From positions 4,250,001-4,277,925 of the forward strand of contig CM069769.1 of the NCBI GenBank assembly GCA_036169595.1: a stretch of DNA of 27,925 nucleotides, written 5' to 3'. Within the stretch, counting starts at the first letter, position 1; each line of letters begins with the position of its first letter. The translations under genes were made by a program, and so were the position numbers. Shown in pieces: positions 1 through 8,031 of the stretch. Origin of the DNA: Dictyostelium firmibasis. Lineage: Eukaryota; Evosea; Eumycetozoa; Dictyosteliales; Dictyosteliaceae. Below the pieces are notes generated by a model. The model ran no database searches and had not been told where the DNA came from. It saw nothing but the letters and a program-made list of their open reading frames with translations.

Positions 1-2185
1 AACTATCAGAATCCACTCTTTTCTTTTTATTGGACAGTAATGTAATCAACGCAAACATTTGCTCCCAGAGCTTAGAAATCTGTTAATGGATAAGATTATA
101 TTGTTAATATATATATATATATATATATATATTCCCAACTATTATTACAATCAGAGTAAAAACAATTACCTTTGATTTATGCGGATTTCTAGAATGTTTT
201 TCGACAATCTCCATCAACTTTCTAAATTTAAATAGTATTCTTATCAATTCATTATACTTTATTCTAGACTTTGAAAAGTTGGTATGTAATTGGCCAATAG
301 AACCATCAGAAGGTTTAATCAACTTGATCTTACATTTTTGTGTTAAAAATGCCTCCAACTCTCTCCTATACTCACTTTTACATGATGGATGTCCACTTAT
401 TCGAGTAACTTCACCATCTTCACAAATCAATTTAAAAAAGTGTTTTATCAACGCCTGGACCATGTGCAGAAAATCAGGAACTATTTTTTCTAAGGGTATC
501 GGTAAAATTGGTCTACCTCTTTGTCCTCTATACTTGGCTTTCCCGGCATTTTCTGAACGTAGTGGTGGTGTGGTTTCATACATTTTGTAAATGTTACGGT
601 ATTGAAATTTTTTAAAAGTATTTATTTCATGTTTAGTACAGTAACACCATATACACCTGTATGTGGATTGCCTTTTCCATACAGTGTATAGGCCAAGGTA
701 GTTGATCAGAAAAGCAAGATCAGCTACCAGTACAAATTGAAATGTATAATCGATGTTTTGGTTTGGTATTGGTGATTTAATTACAAATGAATTAAAGATG
801 TTTCGACGATCACATTCCTTGGTCATTAATTTCAAATCTTTTTTCATTAGTTTTAGTTGTGGTGCAAGCATTTCTGGCTCTTCATTACCTTTGTATACCA
901 AAAATTCATATGAATCATATGGTGATTTAGAAAGTGATGTTTTCTTTGAACCGTAAACCAACTGCATTGTTGCAATCACTTGAGATACGGACCCATTTCG
1001 TGTCATTGCAGCACCATCAACTCCCAAATGAACAAGAAATTTGTTTGGAGGTCTTTCGTTTAATATTGCTTGCTCTATCAAAGATTTTATTGGAATATAC
1101 TTTCCAATAATGTTTGCTTCGGCTGTGTCGTTTGTAACATCCACAATCATTCTTCTAAAATGTTGCAACTCGATGTTACATCTTCTTTTCACTCTATTTA
1201 GCGAAAAACTGTTTGACATACGCATGCTAGATCTAAATGATTCCCAATTTTTATCAACTATTCCATGTATCAACTTCATACATGCTACTGTTTGAATGTT
1301 CAGGTGACTTGAATCAATTAATGCAGTTTGATTTACCTCCAAACGATTCTGATTTCTTTCACGTAAAACCAACTCTTTACTACAACCTGGACAACCAACC
1401 TCTTCATTATTGGCCAAATCTAAATGGTGCTTTGTATCTTTTACATGTTTGGCAAAGTTTTTGTATGAAACAACTACGTTACAACCTGTATGGATGCATG
1501 CCTTTCGCTGACGAATACCATCAACACCATTTTCATTTACAACCACTGGTGGAGTTATTTGCTGTCTTGGTGGGTTTGTATCATATCCTCTTTGAAGATT
1601 ACGATTAGATGGAATAGAATAATACAAACAAACACTGCATTCCACTGTATGGTCGTTATTTATTGGATGAAGTCTTTTTTCGTGCTTGTTACGATAAATA
1701 GATTTTTTAAAACCTCTATCAACATCAGTATTATTGGCACAACCTTGGTGTCTACAAAAAAAACGATTCAAATTATCATTCACTGTTCGAGTTGGTACTT
1801 CATCTTCACTTACATCAATATCTACTTCAACTTCAACTTCAACATCATCTTCATCATCATCATCACCATCATCATCATCACCACCAACATTTGCAACTGG
1901 TACTCGACTTGTTGTTGGTTGTGTTGGTACCAGTAATTGAACATTTTCAAATTGCACTTGATTAGTTACTATTGGATGTGTAGGCGCAGGGTATGGAATA
2001 TTATTTAAATGGCGATATGGGTGAAACCTTTGATTTGGAACGTAATTATCAGCAACCACGGCCAACAAATTTAAATAGTTCTGATTCTGGTCTCCATTAT
2101 TGTGTTTTTGGTTTCCATCATTCATACCACCACTCAAACCAACATTCAAGAAAAAGAAAATTAAAAAAATTATAATGGAATTCAT
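1..2185 (-). CDS. Zinc-finger protein with DDE-transposase-like core (5' part, spliced, runs off the left edge)
   Basis: Exon 1 is 2185-170 and exon 2 begins at 79 and continues past the window edge. Start choice is uncertain. The first ATG (2185) gives a hydrophobic N-terminus, and a second in-frame ATG lies at 2125. Numbering from an in-frame TTG at 2218, an acidic Asp/Glu-Val tract lies at about 114-142. It is followed by two similar modules, each a C-x4-C...H-x4/5-H finger plus a CxxC pair (about 155-205 and 240-285). The C-terminal half resembles an RNase H-like DDE core: Asp401 in a VDGAAM motif, Asp500 in VADLAFL, a CIWCYC zinc cluster just after it, and a DFLHMVQ motif. Exon 2 encodes ISKLWEQMF, where a catalytic Glu could lie. 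This order (D, D, Cys cluster, D/H motif, E) recalls RAG1/Transib and KDZ-type transposases. The family assignment is inference. It may be a domesticated gene or a transposon gene. Confidence 0.6.
80..169 (-). other. Intron of the zinc-finger/DDE-like gene
   Basis: On the minus strand, GTAATT at 169 follows an AAAG exon end and TTAACAG ends at 80. Splicing removes 90 nt, contains a (TA)n run at about 107-132, and keeps the frame, so that HKSK is followed by ISKLWEQMF. Without splicing the frame runs into a TA-repeat Ile-Tyr tail and stops at 104, which is not protein-like. Size, AT content and sites are typical of Dictyostelium introns. Confidence 0.7.
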
Positions 2186-2481
2186 CAAGAAAAAATATTT
2201 AGAAATATTTAGAAACAATAAAATTGTGGAACTATAATTATATGATAATAATACTAAAACAATTAAATAATAATATACTAGGGAAAATTAATAAAAAATA
2301 GTTAAAAAAAAAAAAAACTGAAAACAAACCAACCGACAATAATTTGGGCAAATTAAAACAAATTTTTCAAAAAAAAAAAAAAACAATCTAATCAAACACC
2401 AACTCACAAATCAAATCAAGTTTATTTTAATCAAATCAAATCAAGTTTATTTTAATCAAATCAAATCATTATTTTTCATTA
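2172..2481 (-). repeat. Promoter/leader block of the zinc-finger gene, copy 1 of 2
   Basis: This block covers the first codons from ATG 2185 and the AT-rich region upstream. It recurs in the same orientation at 7345-7620 with near identity apart from homopolymer lengths and one 25-bp unit. It probably holds the gene's promoter. The duplication shows that the gene belongs to a dispersed repeat family, or that its 5' end was copied by rearrangement. Confidence 0.8.
2411..2468. repeat. Two tandem 25-bp units plus a partial third
   Basis: The 25-bp unit beginning TCAAATCAAGTTTATTTTAA occurs at 2411-2435 and 2436-2460, and 8 bp of a third follow. The second copy of the block (7345-7620) has one unit fewer, so the array has changed in number since duplication. 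Confidence 0.85.
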
Positions 2482-2528
2482 AAAAAAAAAAATTAAATAA
2501 AGTTTAATGCACCTCATATTTATTACTA

Positions 2529-3086
2529 TTAATTTTTTTGAATGAGAGGGAAACTACGAATGTTAGGTTGAATATGCAGTTTTCTTAGTGTGTCATGTAA
2601 AAATTTCAATTGAAAAAAGTGGGGGGTGGGGGTATTTTCCCACATTAATTTACCCCCACGGAAACTACGATAATTTGCAGTGCTATTACTAGTATTATTA
2701 TTATTATTATTGTTAATATTATTATTATTATTATAATTGTGGTTATATATATATAATGGTGGGTTTGAAGCTTCGTGAATGCTTGGTGAATGGATTGGAG
2801 AATGGGTTGGTGTTTGAGTTGGTGTATGAGTTGGTGTTAATTCATAACAACCGTCATTGTCACTGTCGCCACTACTTTTATTATTAAATTTAGTACTGTT
2901 TGTGCTAAAATTTGAATTTAAAGGTTGACTTTCTGTATTAATATTCCCATGATTGAAACTATTGTTTAATTGAAGGCTTGAAGGTGAATCGGTGACATTA
3001 GCATCCGTATCACATGTAATAATATTATTGTAACTATTATTATTTTTATTAATATTATTATTATCCATATTATTATTATTATCCAT
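2529..3086 (-). CDS. Asn-rich hypothetical protein, 185 aa
   Basis: The frame starts at a true ATG (3086) in an A-rich context (AAATATGG) and is open for 185 codons. The product is low-complexity: Asn repeats at residues 1-20 and about 115-135, and a Thr/Pro/His/Ser tract (TPTHTPTQTPTHSP) near 85-98. Only the last ~45 residues look like ordinary protein (FRGGKLMWE... then FFQLKFLHDTLRKLH). I see no signal peptide, membrane segment or known domain. The 10-bp word CGTAGTTTCC occurs twice near the 3' end of the gene. It could be a small host gene, or the N-terminal piece of a gene damaged by later insertions. I do not recognise it and propose no function. Confidence 0.45.
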   Translation of the reverse strand: MDNNNNMDNNNINKNNNSYNNIITCDTDANVTDSPSSLQLNNSFNHGNINTESQPLNSNFSTNSTKFNNKSSGDSDNDGCYELTPTHTPTQTPTHSPIHSPSIHEASNPPLYIYNHNYNNNNNINNNNNNNTSNSTANYRSFRGGKLMWENTPTPHFFQLKFLHDTLRKLHIQPNIRSFPLIQKN

Positions 3087-3585
3087 ATTTGAATATATTT
3101 TTATGAATCTTGTAGAAATCTTTCATCTTAGACTACTTCCTATTTTGTATAATATTGAGATTAATAGAAATTGTAGATCGTATATTAATTTAAAATTTAA
3201 AAAATAAAAAAAAATAAAAAAAAAAAAATTAAAAAACAATTTCGAATTTTTACGATCTACAATTTCTATTTATATTTTTTTTTTTTTTTATTTTCTCATT
3301 TAATTTTTTTTTTTTAATATTTTTTAATATTTAAGGTCTTAAATACAAAATCAATTTATATTTTTTTTTTATTTTTTTATATTTTTATCTATTTATTATT
3401 TTTTTTTAAAATATAAAAAAAATTTACATGCAAAAAAAAAAAAAAAAAAATTATTATAATATTTACCATTTACAATTTCCTATTTATATTATATTTTTTT
3501 ATATTTTATTATTTAATTTTTTTTTGAATAATTATTAATACATAATAAAAATTTACATATAAAAAAAAAAAAAAAAAAAATTTTT
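3087..3585. other. AT-rich intergenic spacer with homopolymer runs
   Basis: This stretch consists largely of A and T homopolymers. I find no open frame with protein-like composition. The only structured element is the inverted repeat at 3163-3270; a related partial word (ACAATTTCCTATTTATAT) recurs near 3471. It is ordinary Dictyostelium intergenic DNA otherwise. Confidence 0.6.
3163..3270. repeat. Perfect 20-bp inverted repeat with 68-nt AT spacer
   Basis: AATAGAAATTGTAGATCGTA at 3163-3182 is the exact reverse complement of 3251-3270. In such AT-rich DNA, a 20-bp perfect arm containing a non-repetitive GTAGATCG core is unlikely by chance. It may be the ends of a very small inverted-repeat element or a hairpin-forming site. 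Confidence 0.8.
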
Positions 3586-3593
3586 ACCCATAA
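3584..3593 (+). promoter_or_regulatory. DUSE-like upstream element
   Basis: TTACCCATAA matches the CCCATAA core of the Dictyostelium upstream sequence element (DUSE), which lies roughly 60-70 bp before many small non-coding RNA genes. It sits that distance before the structured sequence starting near 3655. The match is short, so it counts mainly in combination with its position. Confidence 0.45.
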
Positions 3594-3654
3594 AAAAAAA
3601 AAAAAAAAAAAAAAAATCACCATTTAAAATGACATTATTACTTTTTTTTCATAG

Positions 3655-3790
3655 TTATTGATTAAAAACATCTAAAACACTCATATAACCCAAGAAGATA
3701 CCTTATCATAATGAAAGGGCCTGTTGTTCTGTTATGACATGGTTATTTTGGAGTGTTGATAAGGCTTTTCAAAACTCCGCAAGATCTAAA
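3655..3790 (+). ncRNA. Candidate structured non-coding RNA
   Basis: This is a more GC-balanced island in nearly pure A/T DNA, without a useful open frame. It can fold into one long stem. AACACTC (3676-3682) pairs with GAGTGTT (3751-3757), ATAACC (3685-3690) with GGTTAT (3741-3746), and TCATAA (3706-3711) with TTATGA (3732-3737), giving 19 perfect pairs around a 20-nt loop (3712-3731). A U-rich word followed by GG (TTATTTTGG, 3743-3751) loosely resembles an Sm site but overlaps the stem. A DUSE-like element lies about 65 bp upstream. I see no convincing C/D or H/ACA boxes and cannot assign it to a known class. Ends are approximate. Confidence 0.35.
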
Positions 3791-3946
3791 AAAATAAAAA
3801 AATAAAAAAAATATTTTTTTAATTTAAATTTTAATTTTTTTTATTTTTATTTTTAAATTAATTTTTTCCCGGGTTATATAACAAATAAAATCGAATGCAC
3901 CAGATTATTGGTCATTTTAATATGAACTTATCAATACTAAAAACCG

Positions 3947-4041
3947 GAGGGACTTACTTAAATTTAAATATTAAATTACAATTTCAAAACTTAAGATGTG
4001 TATACTTTCACAGATTTAAATTTAATTTTTGTCAAAAACAT
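3947..4041 (+). repeat. Left terminal inverted repeat of the Harbinger-like element
   Basis: It pairs with 7213-7307 on the opposite strand. The inner 30 bp (4003-4032) are identical and the outer part is about 70% identical with small gaps. The outer limit, 3947, is where similarity to the right end stops. A short open frame across it (3895-4077) is not a gene. Confidence 0.75.
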
Positions 4042-4097
4042 AAAGGCTTAAAAAATGAATACTTTTTTTATAATTAATAAATGTAAAGATTTAATTT

Positions 4098-4961
4098 TTA
4101 TTTATTGGGATTGGTTTTATTTTTTAATAGTTGAATCAATATTTCAGACAATACTTCTAATTGGTTACTTGATCTTTCTAGTTGTGTTATTAATCTAGAG
4201 TTTAAAGAGTTATTAACACTATCTTGTTTAATTTGATGATCTAACTTTTCTCTTTCGATCTGTTCTTGTTTTTCAAGTCTGGAGCATACCTTCCCTCTGA
4301 ATGATTTTTCATCTTGAAAGATATTTGTTAAAGTTGAATAACGATCTCTTCTTACATTTGTTCTATTCTGTTGTTGAGAAGCAATATCATCAGAGATTTG
4401 GGAAGAATTTAATCTTGATTCGGTATCACCAATTACTTGAGAACTTCTTAATTCTTTCTCTATTAATTCCAACAATTTAGAAGATTTGTTAAAATAGTTT
4501 TCACAAGTATCAAGATATAAACTGAAATTATGTTTGGAACCATATTTATTGATGTGATGACTTGTGAATCTCTTTGGACGAGTGAATGGTTTTTTTAATT
4601 TTGAATTAACGCCTCTGAGATTTGATAAGTACGACAAAGCTTGTTTGACACTGAGATTGGTTTTATACTTTTTATTATAGTCGGAAACGGTTAATTGCAT
4701 TACACTTTTGTTTGATAATGAATTGATATTCGGGTTTCTTAAATTCTTTAAATAAAATGTCAAGAATGTATGTGTTGTTTCCCAATTCCAAACATTTGAG
4801 TTTAAATCTATATCTCTGGAATCAGAGTCATCTAAATCATCATCTGACTCGCTAGAATCAAGTGATTGTTGTTGACTTTCGATATCAGTATCTTCAAACC
4901 TATTATCATTATCATTAAAAGTATCATTATCACTGTAATCATCATTTTCATTGTTTGACAA
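4098..4961 (-). CDS. Myb/SANT-like DNA-binding partner protein of the Harbinger-like element (start not resolved)
   Basis: 287 codons are given from 4961, but that codon is TTG. The frame stays open upstream to about 5144 without an in-frame ATG, so the true start is probably in an upstream exon. The N-terminal ~55 residues are highly acidic (Asp/Asn/Ser). Residues ~57-125 carry a tryptophan-led helical region (VWNWETTHTFLTFYLKNL) followed by further predicted helices and a basic stretch (KKPFTRPKRF). This suits the Myb/SANT or trihelix-like domain of the second PIF/Harbinger protein, which in that family binds the transposon ends and helps the transposase enter the nucleus. The C-terminal third is rich in charged residues and Leu, possibly coiled coil (LEKQEQIEREKLDHQIKQ). 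Function is inferred from domain type and from the divergent neighbour. Confidence 0.6.
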   Translation of the reverse strand: MSNNENDDYSDNDTFNDNDNRFEDTDIESQQQSLDSSESDDDLDDSDSRDIDLNSNVWNWETTHTFLTFYLKNLRNPNINSLSNKSVMQLTVSDYNKKYKTNLSVKQALSYLSNLRGVNSKLKKPFTRPKRFTSHHINKYGSKHNFSLYLDTCENYFNKSSKLLELIEKELRSSQVIGDTESRLNSSQISDDIASQQQNRTNVRRDRYSTLTNIFQDEKSFRGKVCSRLEKQEQIEREKLDHQIKQDSVNNSLNSRLITQLERSSNQLEVLSEILIQLLKNKTNPNK

Positions 4962-5144
4962 TGCAATATCATCACTATATTCTTCATTTTCACTACTAGA
5001 TTCTGTTGATTCTGTTGATTCATAGTTATTACTAATATTATTTTTATTAATATTGTTATTGTTTGATTTATCTAATTTATATTTTTTTAGATTTCTAAAA
5101 TCTATTAAAACACATTTTGTTAATAAAACAATTTGTAAACTATA

Positions 5145-5692
5145 TTATTTTTATTTTACTATTGCATACCCATGGTGTTTAATAAAAGAATGTTATTACT
5201 TAATATATATGTTTGTTTTTGTTTTTAATAATTAAATTGTTTTGTGTAACTTATTGTAGTTTTCTAATTAAAAAATTAAAGATATTAAAAAATAAAAAAT
5301 AAAAAATAATAAAAAATAAAAAATAAAATTAAAAATGTGGGTGTTTTTATTAATTTATTTTAATAATAATATTGCCACGTGTCAATTGTTGTAAATTATC
5401 GATATAATTTAACCACATTAGGGGTAAATAATTAAATTAAATTAAATTATTTATTTTTTTCAATTTATTTTCAATAATTTTTACCACGTGTGGGTTAGTG
5501 TTAAAAAGTAATTAAATTTAATTAAATTTATTATTTTTTTATACCACTTGCGTGAAAATAATTGTTTCACATTAATTTTCTATTCACATTAAATAATATA
5601 ATTAAAAACCTATAAACTATAAATATTATTTAAACTTATAAACTATAATTCCTATAAATAACAATTATTTAATTGATATAAAGTTAACTCAA
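5145..5692. promoter_or_regulatory. Divergent promoter region with repeated CCAC/CACGTG motifs
   Basis: This 548-bp interval separates the two Harbinger-like genes and should drive both. It contains several copies of a CCAC-led word: TTGCCACGTGTCA (5372-5384), CCACATTAGGGG (from 5413), CCACGTG (5484-5490) and CCACTTGCGTG (5544-5554). Two are canonical CACGTG palindromes. The rest is A/T. Short open frames here (for example 5053-5235) have no protein-like features. Confidence 0.5.
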
Positions 5693-7128
5693 ATGGATAG
5701 TAACAATTATCGATATAATGTTGAAGAAATTTTAGATAAAAGAATTATAGATGGTTCGATAGAATACTTTATAAAATGGGAAGGATATAGTTTTAATGAA
5801 TCTACTTGGGAAATTTTAGATGATGGTTTTAATAAAAACATGTTAGAAACATTCGAACGAAATCGATTTGAAACAATTGTAAAAGATTTTATAAATACAA
5901 ATCAATTCGATAACGATGATGTAGAAACTATTGTAGTAATAAAGATGATTATAGCAACAATTTCCAAAATCAACTTAATAAAGAGTATTATAATTAAAAA
6001 ACTTAACTCGAATACAAACATATTCAACAATGATCCATTCAGGATTTTGAATCAACTGAATGAAAATAATGATGTTCAACAAAAGAAAATTATTAGACAT
6101 AACTATATTAATATTAATAGATTGGAAAGAACAATTAAAAAGAGATATAGAAATGATACATTTGTTCCAACTCCATTAAATAAAAACCAATCTCGTAAAA
6201 CTGTTAGAATATTTAAAGATTTATATCCAACTCATTACAATCAAGTAGATGTTTACAATGAATTAGGTTTACCAATAGATCTCGTTGATGAAATTGTTAG
6301 ATTGTGTAGAAACTCAGTCAAAGCGTTTAAATGTTTGTTAGATTCAAGATTGAAAGTGTTGTTAGTATTGTTTTTTTTGAAGGTCTGTACATATTAAAAA
6401 TAAGTATTAGATTACTATTATATTAGAATATTAAATATTTTTGTCAAATAATTTAGAAAGGACCAAATTCGACCTCATTGTTAAAGAGAATCTTTAGTAT
6501 TAGTAGTGCTACTATTTCAAGAGCTGTACGTTCACTTATTCCACTTATGATACCATGTCTTTATACCATCTCGTTGGAGTTAATGAACTTAAACTGTTTA
6601 CATTATGTCGATTGTACCGATTTTAGAATCAATCGAGTGCATCCATATCAATTCGAATGGTACAGAGGCGACTTAAAGTATCACTCTTTTACAATTCAAA
6701 TACTTGTCGATGAAAATGGTACAATCGATTCTGCGATCATTGGTAAAGGTCATAATAATGATTCAGGTATGTCAATGTTAACTGGTCTCAATGATCTAAT
6801 TTACTCTTTTATAAAAAACGGAGAAGAGTTTTCAGTACTTGCAGACCCTGCTTATAACGGTACCTTGTTTTATACACCAAAGAGAATCAAAAATCTTCTT
6901 GGTAAAGGTGACGAAATACTTTCCAATCAAGAAAGAAAAGTTGTGGAATCAAGATTCCATCATTTCCAAGCTGGTAAACGGTCATTGGTAGAGAACAAGT
7001 TTGCTGATATGAAGAATAGATGGGGAATAGTAAAACAAAGAGGAATTCATCATCCAAACTTCCTTTCGTACTGTTTAATAATGATATTCCATATTGAACA
7101 AATCAATTTTAAATTTAAGAAACAATAA
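5693..7128 (+). CDS. Chromodomain-DDE transposase of the Harbinger-like element (two exons)
   Basis: Exons 5693-6382 and 6457-7128 encode 453 aa. Residues 8-55 form a chromodomain with the three aromatic-cage positions kept: Tyr8 (YNVEEIL), Trp29 and Tyr32 (IKWEGY), and then TWE. Such a domain usually reads methylated histone tails and may guide insertion. A linker with basic patches follows, then a helix-turn-helix-like segment across the splice junction (LLVLFFLK joined to KGPNSTSLLKRIF, then ISSATISRAV). The catalytic domain resembles DDE_Tnp_4 of PIF/Harbinger: Asp282 (VDCTDF), Asp360 (LADPAY) and Glu409 (VENKFADMKNRWGI), with the GHNNDS motif between the first two. All three acidic residues are present and I see no stop after splicing. 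The ATG at 5693 lies in a good AACTCAAATGG context. Confidence 0.7.
6383..6456 (+). other. Intron of the chromodomain transposase gene
   Basis: GTCTGT at 6383 and ATTTAG ending at 6456 delimit 74 nt of AT-rich sequence. Removing it joins the chromodomain frame to the DDE frame in phase, within what reads as one helix. The unspliced frames each end in this interval (stops at 6395 and 6454). The 5' site is GTCTGT rather than the usual GTAAGT/GTATGT, so the splice is probable rather than certain. Confidence 0.6.
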
Positions 7129-7212
7129 ATGAATATATTTTTTAAAATTATATTATTTTTTTATTCCTTTAAAAGTTTATTTTAATTTAAAAGAGTTTTC
7201 ATCGAAAATTTG

Positions 7213-7307
7213 ATATGTTTTACAAAAATTAAATTTAAATCTGTGAAAGTACACCGTACTTAATTTTTGAATTCAATTTGATTTCTACAATTTACTGTAA
7301 ACACCTC
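7213..7307 (-). repeat. Right terminal inverted repeat of the Harbinger-like element
   Basis: It is the partner of 3947-4041, with the identical 30-bp block at 7222-7251 and the outer end at CACCTC (7302-7307). DIRS-derived sequence starts directly outside it. Confidence 0.75.
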
Positions 7308-7342
7308 AATATAAAATATAATTTAATTATTAAATTTTTAAA
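7308..7342 (+). repeat. Isolated DIRS right-end stub, about 35 bp
   Basis: The sequence matches the outermost ~35 bp of a DIRS-1 right ITR, including the ATTATTAAA variant seen in copy D (19741-19760) rather than the ATTATTTAAA of copies A and C. No other DIRS sequence is attached on its inner side, where the Harbinger-like element begins. Confidence 0.7.
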
Positions 7343-7344
7343 TA

Positions 7345-7620
7345 ATGGAATTCATCAAGAAAAAATATTTAGAAATATTTAGAAACAATAAAATTGTGGA
7401 ACTATAATTATATGATAATAATACTAAAACAATTAAATAATAATATACTAGGGAAAATTAATAAAAAATAGTTAAAAAAAAAAAAACTGAAAACAAACCA
7501 ACCGACAATAATTTGGGCAAATTAAAACTAATTTTTCAAAAAAAAAAAAAACAATCTAATCAAACACCAACTCACAAATCAAATCAAGTTTATTTTAATC
7601 AAATCAAATCATTATTTTTC
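7345..7620 (-). repeat. Promoter/leader block of the zinc-finger gene, copy 2 of 2
   Basis: It is near identical to 2172-2481 in the same orientation, with one 25-bp unit instead of two and shorter homopolymers. It stops within the first codons of the zinc-finger gene on the left and is cut by DIRS copy A on the right, so it is a fragment without the rest of the gene. Confidence 0.8.
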
Positions 7621-7886
7621 ATTTATATTATCATATATATATTTAAATTTATGAATATATTTATTTATTTGAAATTCCCAAATATTTAAGATAATTTTCA
7701 GAGAAATTCAAGAGAATTTTCTGGAGATATTTTAGCTCGAAAAAATTATTGAAAAAATGAAAAATTTCGAGTTTGAAAAAAGTTGCCACGTGTCACGCAC
7801 CTATTTTTTTGAGTTTTGAGAAATTTTTCAGAAAGTAAAAACAGTATAAATAGTGGCACTAAATATTGAAAACAATTTGATTTATT
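7620..7886 (+). repeat. Left ITR of DIRS copy A
   Basis: Inverted match to 12070-12361, apart from the extra ~30 bp at the outer right end that DIRS-1 is known for. It contains the CACGTG palindrome in TTGCCACGTGTCA (7783-7795) and a TATAAATAG box near 7845. DIRS-1 ITRs are reported to act as heat-shock-responsive promoters. Confidence 0.85.
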
Positions 7887-8031
7887 TTATTTGGGAATTC
7901 CTCCTATATATATTTAAGATACACACACATAATTTATACAAATAATTAAAAAAAAAAAAAAAAAAATTCTTTTATTAATTTAATACTTTTTCTCTATCTC
8001 TATAAAAATAATTTTAGATATCAATAAAATA

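Larger units (their letters stand above)
3947..7307. mobile_element. PIF/Harbinger-like DNA transposon with two divergent genes
   Basis: The element is bounded by inverted ends of about 95 bp that begin GAGGGACTTAC on the left and GAGGTGTTTAC (read inward) on the right. They contain a perfect 30-bp inverted block (4003-4032 against 7222-7251). Between them lie two divergently transcribed genes, a Myb/SANT-like protein (minus) and a DDE transposase with a chromodomain (plus), around a central promoter region. That two-gene plan is characteristic of PIF/Harbinger elements. The right end abuts a DIRS terminal stub, so the original right flank is gone and no target-site duplication can be read. 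The coding capacity looks largely preserved, but the inverted ends have diverged by roughly a quarter outside the perfect block. Confidence 0.7.

Noticed and set aside
279-2175. Several plus-strand frames of 60-148 codons
   Set aside because: They are antisense shadows of the zinc-finger/DDE-like gene, with Ser- or Ile-rich translations of its acidic repeats.
3895-4077. A 60-codon plus-strand frame as a small gene
   Set aside because: It lies across the left inverted end of the Harbinger-like element and has no protein-like features.
4832-5023. A Met/Ile-rich minus-strand frame starting with ATG
   Set aside because: It overlaps the acidic head of the Myb/SANT-like protein in another frame and its composition is what GAT/ATG-rich repeats give when read out of frame.
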